Part shown: in pieces, positions 21,641-32,535 of the stretch
How the letters are laid out: each line of letters opens with the position of its first letter
Numbering within the stretch: the first letter of the stretch is position 1
Assembly (NCBI GenBank): GCA_018350325.1
Contig: JAEVLN010000028.1
Span: forward strand, 674,753 to 738,752
DNA length: 64,000 bases
Direction of reading: 5' to 3'
DNA from: Globodera rostochiensis
Lineage: Eukaryota; Nematoda; Chromadorea; Rhabditida; Heteroderidae
The notes under the pieces: model-generated
Seen by the model: the letters and a program-made list of their open reading frames with translations, nothing else
What the model was told of the DNA's origin: nothing
Databases searched by the model: none
Translations under genes and position numbers: made by a program

Positions 21641-22151
21641 GGACCGAACTTTGGAGCAATGCCTGAAAGCTGCTGAGGACCTCGCCTCGGGCAAAATTGC
21701 GGTATTAATTGTAACGGATGATGCGACTAGAGGGCTGGTAAAACACTTAAACGATCGTTTTTTGGTTTTAATTGTATTTTTGAGAAATTTACCGGCGTGG
21801 AAACGGTAGTGAATTTTGATTTGCCCGAGCAGGACGCCTCTGAACGGGTGGGTGCTACATGAGACACTTAATCGTTGCTTCACTATTTAAGTACATCCAT
21901 CGAATCGGTTGTTGTACAGGTTGAAATTTTAACTTCTGTTAAAATATTGCTTAAACTCCGTTAGGGCGGGTTGGAATTTCCTTTTTCGACCCGTGCAGTT
22001 CAAAAGATTTGGAGAATGCGTCTGATTACGTAAAGGTGGGCTTTTTCGAGTTGTTATGTCAATCACAGTTTTGTGCTGCTCTCAGATAATGAAGAGGCTA
22101 GGCCATGAAGTGCCCGACTTTTTGCATGAAATTGTCGCGGTTCAGATGTGA
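21641..22151 (+). pseudogene. DEAD-box RNA helicase C-terminal fragment
   Basis: Four exon-like segments are in order. 21641-21737 (GKIAVLIVTDDATRGL) equals motif V of the helicase C-domain (ATDVAARGL in most members). 21785-21862 (FTGVETVVNFDLPEQDASER) equals the following VINFDLP strand. 21965-22035 (RVGISFFDP...DYVK) and 22086-22151 (IMKRLGHEVPDFLHEI) match the region after motif VI and the C-terminal end, closing at TGA. Motif VI (HRIGRTGR), needed for ATP hydrolysis and RNA binding, is not found between 21850 and 21965, and a TGA interrupts there. The N-terminal RecA domain is also absent, so this is a decayed or partial copy. Confidence 0.6.
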
Positions 22152-22604
22152 ACGAACGTTCGCTTTGCGGTGAAAGAAGAAAACCATAAGACAAAACGAT
22201 AACAAAAAGATAAACCGCTGCTTACTATTTTTTAATTAATTAATTGTTCTTTTTTTGTACCAATAAAAAAATCAAAGATTTGCAATTCCAACATTTTTTT
22301 CCTTTTTGCTATATACGATATCTTTTCTATTCTTTGGTTGAAATCCATTGGGAGCACTCTGCTTCTTTCAGCCGTTTCTTCAGCATCCTCACCGAGTTTC
22401 CAATTATTTTACCGCTATTCATAAATGCCAATTTCAGTCCAACTTCGACAGGTTCAAAGCCGTAGTTCGGCTCTAGGGCAATTCCGCAGTGATTTGTTTA
22501 GTTTCAAGACGCTTTATGCTAAAAAATGCCGAAATATCTGCTAAAATGGCAAAATATGTGCTAAAAAATTGGAGATTTAGGGGCAAAACTGAATCACTTT
22601 CCAT

Positions 22605-22656
22605 CATCTCTAACCTCCCGTTCCCATTATATTTCTCGCAACCTTTTTCTCTATAA
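22605..22656 (+). repeat. Dispersed repeat CTCCCGTTCCCATTATATTT (unbroken copy)
   Basis: The full form of the repeat that is split by the foldback-like insertion at 13688-14759; it serves as an empty-site comparison. Confidence 0.65.
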
Positions 22657-22795
22657 TTTAATTTAAATTATTTAATGTTTTTATTTTTGGGGGGGGGGGT
22701 AGGGGGTAAGTGTTCATGATCGCTTTAACTATGTTTTAATTATTCATTTCCGCAAATTATTACGTTCTTACAGTAGACATTCATTTTTGCTTTCT

Positions 22796-22924
22796 TTAGG
22801 CTTCGCAGATGCACTCCAATTGTTTGTCCTTAGAAAAGCAATTGAATGGATTTCAAATCTCATAAATAATGAAAACTCTTACAAAGTCCGAATGCTTTCG
22901 CAGCAAACATTTGAGAAACTTTGG
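22796..22924 (-). CDS. Two exons of the cysteine-rich family (locus D, partial)
   Basis: Exon 22924-22883 reads PKFLKCLLRKHSDF between an AG acceptor and a GTAAGA donor. It is a clear homologue of the first exon of locus A (KCMQRKHSNW) and of 26237-26196. Exon 22828-22796 reads DKQLECICEA and ends in TAA. Both are phase 0. No signal-peptide exon was found upstream. It could be the 3' end of a longer minus-strand gene or a fragment. Confidence 0.55.
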
Positions 22925-23161
22925 CTAAATTTGTTTTAATATATTTTTTAATATTTCAAATTATAAAAGTTTAGTTTAATTTCTTTTACATCTTAGAGGT
23001 CATTCATGTTTCTTAACGTAACAAATCCAATTTTAAAATGAAATTTTTGGGGAGCATAGCAAAAGAGGAGACCATTCTTGTTTTTTAGCGTAACTTAACC
23101 CCAAAAAATTTTTAAAATAAACTAACTTCATTCGATGAAACAGAGCAAATTTATGCAATAT

Positions 23162-25390
23162 CATGGAGTGATCAGCTCCAGTGGAGATCGTTGGCGAGAA
23201 CAGCGGCGTTTTGCTCTTCATGTTTTGAGAGACTTTGGGCTCGGCAAAAACCTGATGCAGGACCGGGTGAGGAGAAGCAAATGTGCCCCAGTGATGATGC
23301 GTTGAACGTCTACAACTTGAGCTGGAGATTCAGATCATGCTCGAGTTGGTCGCAATGTTCGGGAAGATTGACGCCAAATCTGACAGCATTGATGAGGTGA
23401 ATCTGCCGGAACTGATCGATGTTGCCGTCGGGTCGATCATCAACAATTTGATGTTCGGCTACCGCTTTGAAGGGGTAATCAAAATTAAATTTTAATTTTA
23501 TGATTATTATTGACAAACTTTGCAGGATAAAGAGCGCGAGTTTTGGGACATTAAACACACTTTGGACGAACATGTCCGCAGCTTTGGCAATCCGATCACA
23601 ATGATTTGGCTGTGTTACCCCCACCTGCTCGGCCGTGTGCCCCCATTCTCTGCCGTAGCCGATCAGATAAAGCAAAGATTGGACAAATTCTTCGGATTTT
23701 TTGGTACCGCAAATACCTACTTTACTAGGGCATAAGCAGAATTTTAAAAATTCAGACCAGTTCAGGAAAAAAATATGCATGTGCATATAAATGCCAGTCC
23801 TACTAATTACTTTTTTTATGTAAATGCTCTCTTTTATTCCATTTGCAGAAAGTCGAATTACGGAGCATCAACGAGAGCTTGACAAATGCGGGGATTGGGA
23901 AGCACCGCCAAAAGACTTTGTGGAAGCATTTCTGAAGGAAATGAAGCGCAAAAATGAGCGGGATCAAAATGGGCACTATTTCGAGTAACCCAAAAGGAAT
24001 TAATTAATTAATAATTAGTTTCCCTTAATTATTCATTATTCAGTTTGTTCCAATGTACTAACATGTGCTTTGACCTATGGATCGCAGGACAAGTTCGTGT
24101 CCATTTTAAATTTATTACGCTTTTACAACAAAATGCCATTTGATAACTTTGTTAGGAAACGACGGCAAAAGTTCTCGCCTGGGGCGTTGCGCAACTATTA
24201 AATAATGAAAATTGCTTGGATAAATTATATGCCGAGCTGGACACGGTCATTGGCACCGATCGGCTTGTGTCGGTGGCGGACAGACCAAACCTTCCCTACA
24301 CAAACGCGGTGATCAATGTGAGCAAATAAAAAAAACACTTAAAAACAATTTAACCTCTAATTACCGCCTCTTCACTTTTAAGTACGTTTAAAAGTTTTTG
24401 TTCTTTACTTTTTTGGACAAATTGGTGATCTGCTTATTGACACGCCGACCATTCAAAGGATTAAATGTATTTAAAAGGGAAAAACGACTAAATATTTAAA
24501 TGGAAAATCCGACATTCTGACGAAAATTTTGTCGAATAATTATAGCGCCCCGGGCGCTTATAGAGGATCTTTGATAAATTCTAAAAAATAAATGCCCAAA
24601 TTAATTTTTTCAATTTGTTAAGGAAACCCTTCGGATTGCAAATATATTGCCGAACAATGTGTTGCACGCGCTAACACGCGAAGTGACCGTGGACGGATTC
24701 AAATTGCCCAAAGGCATTGCCATTGTGCCGCAGGTTTCCGCCGTACTAATCGACGATGCCGTAAACATTCCCTTTAGTCCAGAGTTGCCAATAAAAATTC
24801 ATTGAAATCAAAATACCTATCAGATTTTGGGGTCAAAAATCAGTACATTTTAAAAAATGGCTCAACATATAGTAAAAAAATCTTTATTTTTTTGCATGAA
24901 ATGTGAGTTTTTTAACCATATTTCTCTACATCAACAATTTTTCTCAGCAATTCGGGATTTTGCTCCCATGGATTTTCGGAAAATTTTTTGACTCTCTGTT
25001 AAGAAAATTGGCCCAGGAATTACGAATTAACAGGAAAATCAGTACGCCGAGCTGAAATTAGTACCTTTTGATAAATAAGTACATTTTTAATTTGTCAGAT
25101 TCTGCCTCCTAAAATCAGTACATTTCTGCTTTTTGAGTCTCAATGTTTATAGCTCGACAAAGGTTTTCTCAGAGCCAAGACGCTTTAAACCCGAACGCTT
25201 TTTGGGGCAAAATGGCGCCTAAGAGTTTGGCACGCTGTGATGAATTAAAACATGAAAATCTCGTCTCTATTTATCATTATTTTAGTTAGTCTCGGTTGTT
25301 TCAAATCCTAAAAATATTTAATTGGAAATTTATTTTCATCTAAATAAAAGGAAACAGTTTGCGGGCACGGTCGAACTGATTCGACTCTTT
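23162..25390 (+). pseudogene. CYP2-like cytochrome P450, decayed at the heme-ligand exon
   Basis: Exons read in order: 23162-23266 ([21 protein letters not shown]-helix WxxxR), 23322-23474, 23526-23703, 23849-23984 (DFVEAFLKEM), 24044-24092 plus 24156-24317 (I-helix AGQ|ETT, split by an intron), 24623-24760 (K-helix ETLR, then GIAIVPQ) and 25163-25219 (VFSEPRRFKPERF, the PERF motif). The last recognisable exon, around 25325-25390, reads FHLNKRKQFAGTVELIRLFL where the family has FxxGxRxCxGExLAR. The invariant heme-thiolate cysteine is replaced by Phe and the first glycine by Asn. P450s are ER-bound monooxygenases; without that cysteine this copy could not work as one. The N-terminal membrane anchor exon was not found. 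Confidence 0.8.
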
Positions 25391-26049
25391 TTAGGGGTAA
25401 TTCATTTTTTGTGTACATATAAACCGTATTTGTTCCTCTTAGGACCTTTGATTGATTACAATCAGAACATTGCCCCTGCCGCACCCAAATTCGAGCAAAA
25501 TTGAATCCAAATTTTCTTATTTCACATTTTTAGCGGGTGTCAATTTGTGTGAGACTGATTCGGCTATTATTCATATTTTTTTGATCAACTATTTTCATGG
25601 AATTTAATGGTATAGTTGAGAAAAATTTAAATAACATATATTAATAAAATGTTGTTATTTTTGTACTGGATGTGCCATGGCACCTCTCCGCATTTCTAAA
25701 ACAAAATTTAATTTTAAAAATGGGCAGTTTTACTGTGTATCAAACTCAGACTTGGCAAAGGGTTGGCCAGAAAATTAACATTTCGCAGTCAGGTTTAGTA
25801 ACTTATTGGAAAATTTATATTTTTCTTCCAAAACTGAAAAATTATTCGGGAAATAGCAACAAAATGCCGCCCAACTGTTGCTGCTGGCGTTTTCAGATTG
25901 GGGGCATCGGAGCATTCTTAAAATAAATTGGTCATTATTGTTTTTTAAATCAATTCAATGAATATTTGGTTAAAGTTTTTTTTATTATTTTACCCTTTTA
26001 GCGGAGAATATGGAAACAAATAGAAACAAATAAAAATTGCAAAACTTAC

Positions 26050-26484
26050 GCAATTCTTAAAATTGTAGTCGTCGTTTTTGGGCATGCATCTCTTCAGTGC
26101 CGCCTAAATTTGTTTTTTTATTTTTTTATCTTTTTTTAGTAAAACAATGAAGTTACAGTTAAAGTTTCAATTCATAAATAAAAAAAAACTCTTACAATGT
26201 CCGAATGCTTTCGCAGGAAGCATTTGAACTTCCTTGGCTAAATATTTTAAATATATTTTAATATTTCGCATAACGAAAAGTTTAGTTCAATTTTATGTTT
26301 TCATTTCTATTCATTTTAAGAACAAAAACTGTAAACACTTACACATTTTGCAACCTTCGCCTTTTCTTCACTGCCCGAATGACAAAGACGAGGACTTTTC
26401 TAAATAATGGCAATCAATTAAATTAAATACATCAAAGATTATTACACATTCAGACGGATCCGGCAGACACCTTTCAAAGCTTTC
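26050..26484 (-). CDS. Four small exons of the cysteine-rich family (locus C, partial)
   Basis: Minus-strand exons in transcript order: 26484-26446 (ESFERCLPDPSEC), 26399-26343 (KSPRLCHSGSEEKAKVAKC), 26237-26196 (PRKFKCFLRKHSDI) and 26103-26050 (AALKRCMPKNDDYNFKNC). All are 39-57 bases, phase 0, and bordered by ATTTAG acceptors and GTAAG or GTAAT donors. The third matches the first exon of locus A. The group lies about 0.9 kb downstream of the signal-peptide gene at 27407-27712 on the same strand, so both may belong to one transcription unit. Neither start nor stop was found. Confidence 0.6.
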
Positions 26485-26869
26485 CTAAATATGAACAATA
26501 TAATAAATTATAATTTTGCTTTTATAAATTAATCTTTCAAAATTTTAGGCATTAAAAAATGTACTTTAGCACTTTTGGGATTAGAAACTCCCGCCGGTGC
26601 CCTGTCAAGACCATGTTATACGAATTTTCAAAATAAAAATTCTAATTTAAATAGATAAAGTGGGATGCGATCCCGGTCAGGCCGGAATTAATTGGAATTT
26701 CTGATGAGTTTCATTTTAAAAATCGCCACAGTGAAGAAATGAACGGCAATCTGTGCGAAGTTTCAATTTTGGTTCGATCTTATTTGTTAGGGCAAAGCTT
26801 TGAAAAATGTCTTTTCCAAAAAAGAGGAATTTTCATATGCCTCCCTAACGAAGCTGCAAATTTGGATTT

Positions 26870-26935
26870 TCTTGGAAAATTTTTAAAAATTCAAATTTTC
26901 TCGACGTCGCGTATCGGCACCGCCAAACCCAAAAG
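26870..26935 (+). repeat. Degenerate GC-rich hairpin repeat copy
   Basis: A variant core, GTATCGGCACCGCC, preceded by AAAATTCAAATTTTCTCG. One of the most diverged copies. Nothing else recognised in 26490-27400. Confidence 0.4.
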
Positions 26936-27406
26936 CTTAAAGTAAACCTAATAAGGGCCGCTAAGCAAAAAAGGAAAAAAATCTTTTTAAAAAAGTTATG
27001 GAAATTTTTGTTTTATTCAACCCTTGCCAATCCCATCCCCCTTCAAGCACTGGTCCCGATCTCAATCCCGGCTCTCAAGATCCAGGTCAATCCCGGTCCC
27101 CATAATCGAAATGATCTTTCGCGAACTGACAATGCCCCCTCCCCATCCCCCCGCCCCCACCTCTTTTTACCCAATCCGGATGTCCAGCAAGGAAGCAATT
27201 CTTTATCTTTGCCTAAATTGTTTTAGCGTATTTTTATATGGTTTGTTAAAAATTACAGTTATTAGAATAAAATTCACTACCATGGTCGGGTCTTTTGAGG
27301 TTTGTTCGTCCAAGGTCATCTAAAAGTTTTGAAGCATTGTATTTCGACTAGTCGATTAGAATAGACAAAATATTTAAATAAAATGTTGTTGATTTTGCTA
27401 ATTGTT

Positions 27407-27712
27407 TTATTTCAATTTTAAAATACAATAAAATTTCACATCTTCGCTGCATTTCCAAGATGACCCTTTGTCGCAACAAGCGTCGCCCCTGTACCCGTCA
27501 CGGGGAAAGCATTCGCCCCAATTGTCGTGGCATTTTGCCATCATTTTCTGGCATGGCGTGAGCTCCTCCTCTTCGGCTGCCTAATTAAAAGGTGAATAGG
27601 AAATAAAATAAAAAGAACCCACTGAGGCAAAGTCATCCCCACGGATTTGGCCAGGAAAAGCAAGCGCGGTAAGAAGGGCAAAAGCAACCAGGCCAGATTT
27701 GGAGACGCCCAT
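27407..27712 (-). CDS. Small cysteine-rich protein with signal-peptide-like N-terminus (locus E)
   Basis: Exon 1 (27712-27623) starts at ATG and encodes MGVSKSGLVAFALLTALAFP, a short hydrophobic stretch after a basic residue as in secretory signals. A 42-base intron (27622-27581) follows, then exon 2 (27580-27407) with PCQKMMAKCHDNWGEC, FPRDGYRGDACC and two further cysteines, ending in TAA; AATAAA overlaps the stop. The predicted 87-residue protein has seven cysteines, and its C-x-x-R-[DE]-G-Y-x4-CC core is shared with loci A and B. An alternative donor (GTGAAA) just after KCSED lies where the homologous exons of A and B end, so longer isoforms using the exons near 26.4 kb are possible. Function unknown; secretion is inferred. 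Confidence 0.68.
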
Positions 27713-29740
27713 TTGTTGTCGCTATCGCAGTTGGATTATCTAAATGTGAAATTTGAGTAAATATTTCTTTAAAAATGAGTAAATTAAAATCAAAAGTTTT
27801 TTAAAATAAGGTGAGTTTCGTTCAAACCCCGACATTTTGGTTGGAGCCTGAACCGCGATATACCCGCCCTCGAAACCTCGGGGTTAAACCCTAATTTAAA
27901 TTGTTAAATTTCTCTAGTCCCACCCCACAAACTGATTTTATGTGAGGGGAAACCGAGTATTTATGCAGCAGATCACTCACACACAAATCAAAAATAGAAT
28001 TTCTATCAAACGGATGAATAACAAACAACCCCCACGGGCATGCCATTCCACCGATCGGCCTCGTTTTTCAATGCTAAAATGGTGATTGTATCTTTTAACC
28101 TCTCACATAAAAGAAATTTAATGGAAAAAATGATGAAGACAATGTGTAAATGATTCATAAACAAAACATTTTAAATAAATAATATTTTAAATGAAAAAGA
28201 TGTGCTCAAATGGACTTTGATTTTTGTTCTTTCTTTTATTCATGATAGAGAATCCTTAATTTTGTCACAGCTCATAACCGAGTCAGTTTTCTTGAAAATG
28301 TGCAAATACATTCCATCGTTTCGCTCTTCTGATCAATGCCAGATTGCTTGGTGTGCCCGTTTGCTACCGCTAATATCGCTATTATAGTACTTAATTTTGT
28401 ATTTTATTTTTGGGCAATTTTTGGAACGAAATATTTTACAAATATTTAAAATATGCAAATGGAAAAGCAAGAGTTATTTATACAAACATAAAATAAATTC
28501 TTTAAACGATTAGCCATTTATGAACATTTATCGGTTAAAATTAAAAATGTATTTTTGGCAAATTTAATTTTAGCGAAAACTTTTTGGTTTTTATTTTTGA
28601 TAAAATCAATTGCCCAACGATCCAACGCGGACAATGGATTTTCGCTTACTTTTTCTTCCACCCTCTCCGGCATATGCGGAGGCGGGTCGGCGCCGAGAAA
28701 TTTTGATGGGATTTGTTAAGAAAATTTGGTTCGGCAGGTCGGTGGTATCCGGGCTTTTTTGTTGGCATCCGGTTACATCCTTTATATGTTGTCTCCCCCG
28801 AAGGGCTTTTTGCGTTCCCCAACTTCGACGGCGCACTTTCCTGTGCTCTGCTGCTGAGGAGGAAATGATTAGATGATGGTTGGCAACATCAACCAATAAC
28901 CCATCCATCCCACCCTGCAAATTCTCCCCCCCCCCCACCCCAACCCCAACCTTCTTTGCTGATGGGTGTTCCCTTCCCCCGAGGGACTCAAAGACATGCA
29001 GATCTATCAAAATTTAATCGATACCACAATTAACACCGCAATAAACCGTAAAGGCACGTTCTGTCCTGCCACTCACCGAGATTCACTTTTTTACTCATCT
29101 TGGGTTGTTTGGCAACTGAAACGCACTTTTTCCCCGAGGCAATTGCTTTTTGATCACTCGTTCTCGGAAAATTTCGAGATTATAATCGATGTCCTTTTCC
29201 ACCTTTGGGGCAGACTGATCAGAAAAGCTTTTGCCTTTGTGTTCATTCCTCGGACGAGTTCATTCCTCTCCATTCGCAATTAATTCTCTGTGTCGCCCGA
29301 GGGGACGTAAAATTTTCACTATAATAATTTGGGCGGCAAAAAATATGCACATGCATATTTTTTTCCTGAACTTGGAACGGTCTGAAACTCACAAAAACGT
29401 GTTTTCAGCTTGGTTTGAAGCTTTTAGAACGCATTTCCATGTGCATTGCACCCCTAAAAATAGACTTCGTGATTTGATGAAATTTTATATTTGAATTTGG
29501 AAAAATTTATGTGCATTTTTTTGTCGCCCTACTAATAATACCACTCTAATCAATAGTAAGAAAAATGATCCAAAAACTACAATGAATTAGTCGCGGCCCG
29601 TCGGTTCCGATAGGCGCCGCCGGGAGAAATTTGGGAGTTTTGTTAAGCAATTTCACCAAAATTTTCGCAAATTATGTTCCGTTAATGGGGGATAGAATGT
29701 AAAGGCCGAATAAAGGTTAAAAAAATGATCGCACTAAAGC

Positions 29741-31025
29741 GGGTTCGAACCCAAAAAATGCCGTCTTCTGCACTCGCTGCCTCAACAGTTGGGCAAAAGC
29801 GTTTAACTACGGCCCCGGTTCCTGACGCGGCGCATTTTGCGCACGAACTTGCGAAAGCCTAGGCTTAGCGCCCAAGGCTGGACCCGGATCTCCACTACGT
29901 GCAACTTTAACCTCTTTATTACAACAGCATGCTGAACACCGACTCCAACCCCGGAGGTCATAAAATTTGAATGGTGTGGGCGGGGTACTGTACTCCCATA
30001 CAAACATATTGGCGTCACGCTTTGCTGGAATTTAAGATTTGAAATTTACAACTGTTGAGCACTTTCACAAGTGTATTTAATCACTCAAATTGAAACCTAT
30101 TAATTGTTGGATTCTTTATTTGAACTTGTACATACCATATAATTATATTTGAACATATTGGCATAATTTCATTTTGGCTTTTGGACTTTGACTCTGTGTG
30201 ATTGTTTTAAGGGTTTTGCTGTACCGCGGCGCCGACCTCTCCATGCGGAACTGGCAAGGCCAAAATTCGGAGCAAGTGGCACAGTTTGCCGGCACACTAA
30301 CAGTGACTGGAGTCATCCAGGGACACGACCCGCACAACATTGGCACGTCGTTTTGAACACATGCAAAAAAAATTTAAACTGTCATATTACATTTTGCCAT
30401 TTTGAAAAATGAGAGTTTCTGCTGGTCAAATCAACGGCTATTAATTAGTTGGGACCGCAGTCTTGCCAATGGGCACTTTGAAAAAGCCATCAGCATCACT
30501 TTTCAGGGAACCAGCAGTCAACAATTTTTTTAAAAAACAAATGTCCAAAAAAATTTAGCTTCCTGTCAACCTAAGCTTGAGTGTAGTCAGCTCGTCCGTT
30601 GCGGGAGAGTACAGCACGTTGCGCAGGAACTTTGTGGAACAGGCCGGCTTTGAAGCCAACGTACCGCGCATTATGGTCATCCCCCGAGGGCGAAACGGCT
30701 TTGGTTTAGCACCCTTTGATACAAATAAATTCAAAATCACTTAAGTTCGAGATCAAAAGTGCTTTTTCGACAGATTCGGAGTCGGTTTGCGAAACCCCCC
30801 ATTGAATGCTTTCGGCCGTCGCGTGTTCCAATTCTTTGAGGGAATTGTGTCGCATGTAATGGCGGCACGGGAAGTCTGATGGCAGGCGACTTTTTTGCTG
30901 GTGGTCAGTGGGGTGGGCGTGCGAGCGGCCAGCCATGAGCAAATGGTGAAGCTGATCCACCAGCAGTCGGGGAAGCCAATTACGTTGGGAGGGTTTAAGT
31001 CGAATTGGTCGGTGATTGGAAGCTG
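29741..31025 (+). pseudogene. Shank-like scaffold gene relic, copy c (ankyrin and PDZ parts)
   Basis: The best preserved copy. Around 29910-29965: PLYYNSMLNTDSNPGG (ankyrin repeat). At 30204-30354: VLLYRGADLSMRNWQGQNSE...VIQGHDPHNIGTSF, matching the last Shank ankyrin repeat. At 30590-30740: NFVEQAGFEANVPRIMVIPR then GRNGFGLAP, the carboxylate-binding GLGF-type loop of a PDZ domain. At 30900-31010: GVGVRAASHEQMVKLIHQQS, the PDZ alpha-B helix. Stops and a frameshift lie between the PDZ halves. The order SPN-like, ankyrin, PDZ (first part seen in copies a and b) is that of Shank. It has the empty site for the MITE found in copy b. Confidence 0.65.
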
Positions 31026-31746
31026 ATCTTGCGTTACTTTATCTTCTATTCAGATTCGTCTTCATCTTGGGACGAATTTACATAAGTAAAAAATATTTTT
31101 TGTCTATTTTGGAAAGATTTAAAGCATTAAGTTCAAATTAATTTTCGATCAGGCAATGATATAAACCTCAAAACTTGGATCTGAACAATTCGAGTCAACC
31201 GCCGGACCTTTCAGTTGCATAAAACAAACGACTTTTTTAAGTTGAATTTTTTCAAATTTATCTCATTGGCACTTTTCCCTTCTTTTGTCATTTTCCCTTT
31301 GGCATTTTACAATTTCCCATTTGGCACCTTTTCTTTTGTCATGTTTTATTTTGGTTCTTTTCCTATTTTGGCATTCTTTTTGTTTGAACTTTGTAAGGAT
31401 TTTCAACAACTTTGTTGACAAATCGGTTCGAATTTGTGTTCGGAATTCGAACTGAGGTTCGACTTTTCAAAAAATTTATAAACACCAAAGCAATTTATTT
31501 ACAGCACAAAATGAAAACAAAACGAAAAATGATATGGGGCGAAAGGTCACTGGGAAGGCACAAATGAAAAATGAAAAGGAGGGAACGGGCAAAAAACCAC
31601 CCCCGGGGGAAGGGGGGGGGGTGGAAAAAATCCCGGCTGATTATCTTGAGGGAAAATCCGCACTTTTTGCGCTCACAACACCATCGTCCAGTAGATGTTC
31701 GGGAACATGTCTTAAAAATTTTGTATAATTTTTGAAAGATTTTAGT

Positions 31747-32423
31747 TTAATAAATATAAAAATTTATTTTCAAACAGAAACAGCCAATCAGGAGGGCGGC
31801 GGCAAATGACGGCACGGCACTGGACGCGGCGCCTTTCTTGGTCCCGATCGTCGTCGTTGTTGTTGGCTCAGTGGCAGAAGCCAACTTCTCGGCGATGATC
31901 AGCTCCTGCATCGACACCGCCTTCTAAAAATATGAATTTAAAAGTGCCGAAATTGCGCCTGTTTCATTTCTTACCGTGGCACAACACACGAGGTCAAACT
32001 GGTCTGGGCAACAGTTCGTTTTGGCGTAGCCCTCTCTTTGGACGCAAGATGCCCACTTGCATGGGCAGTAGCTGTCCACCAATTCTTTGCAGAGCTTGTC
32101 CGTGGTCACGTTGACGAACGGGACCTTAATAGGGAAGAAATGCCAAATTTTAAAATCACATTTTTCACCCCTTCGGCAAAAAGCAGGCCGGTGCCGATTT
32201 GTGCTTTGCTCTGAAATTAAAAATTTACATCAAAAAACCGATGTTTTCATACCACGGTTGAGAAGTCGGGCGCCGGCGAGTTCTTGAATAGACAATTGAA
32301 ATTTAAAAAAAGTTGACTTTGAAAGGACGGTATTTCCAAAAGTACAAAAAATAAAATTAAAGATGTTAAACATACGCATGCCGCTTCATCAGCAAGATCA
32401 ACCAAACACTTTCTCCAGCTGTC
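31747..32423 (-). CDS. Partial multi-exon cysteine-rich gene with hydrophobic C-tail (locus B)
   Basis: Minus-strand exons, all phase 0: 32423-32376 (DSWRKCLVDLADEAAC), 32282-32253 (NSPAPDFSTV), 32210-32169 (SKAQIGTGLLFAEG), 32124-31975 (core CPCKWASCVQREGYAKTNCC, then VCC) and 31923-31747 (Thr-rich linker, SSAVPSFAAALLIGCFC, TAA). The order matches locus A exon for exon. The last exon ends in a hydrophobic stretch after a small-residue zone, which could be a GPI-anchor signal or membrane tail. A possible further exon near 32820-32776 (ESSGTEEKGKSLNKE) lies upstream, but its phase does not join cleanly. The 5' intron contains an inverted piece of the 17-bp satellite (32471-32535). Confidence 0.7.
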
Positions 32424-32470
32424 CTGAATTTATAATTTACAAACTTGATTAAAACTTTCTTTTAAGCGGC

Positions 32471-32535
32471 TCTAATTGCGCAGCGCGCTAATGTGCGCGG
32501 CGCGCTAATGTGCGCAGCAATGTGCGCGGCGCGCT
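32471..32535 (-). repeat. Inverted four-unit island of the 17-bp satellite in an intron
   Basis: Contains TAATGTGCGCGGCGCGC, the exact reverse complement of the array unit, together with the shortened variant GTGCGCAGCAATGTGCGC. It lies about 0.8 kb left of the main array and in the opposite orientation, just upstream of the first certain exon of locus B. The rest of 32540-33320 holds no recognised gene. Confidence 0.85.

Noticed and set aside
28966..29283. 105-codon plus-strand frame starting at 28966
   Set aside because: The first part looks protein-like but there is no recognisable domain, splice support or second copy; too weak to call a gene.
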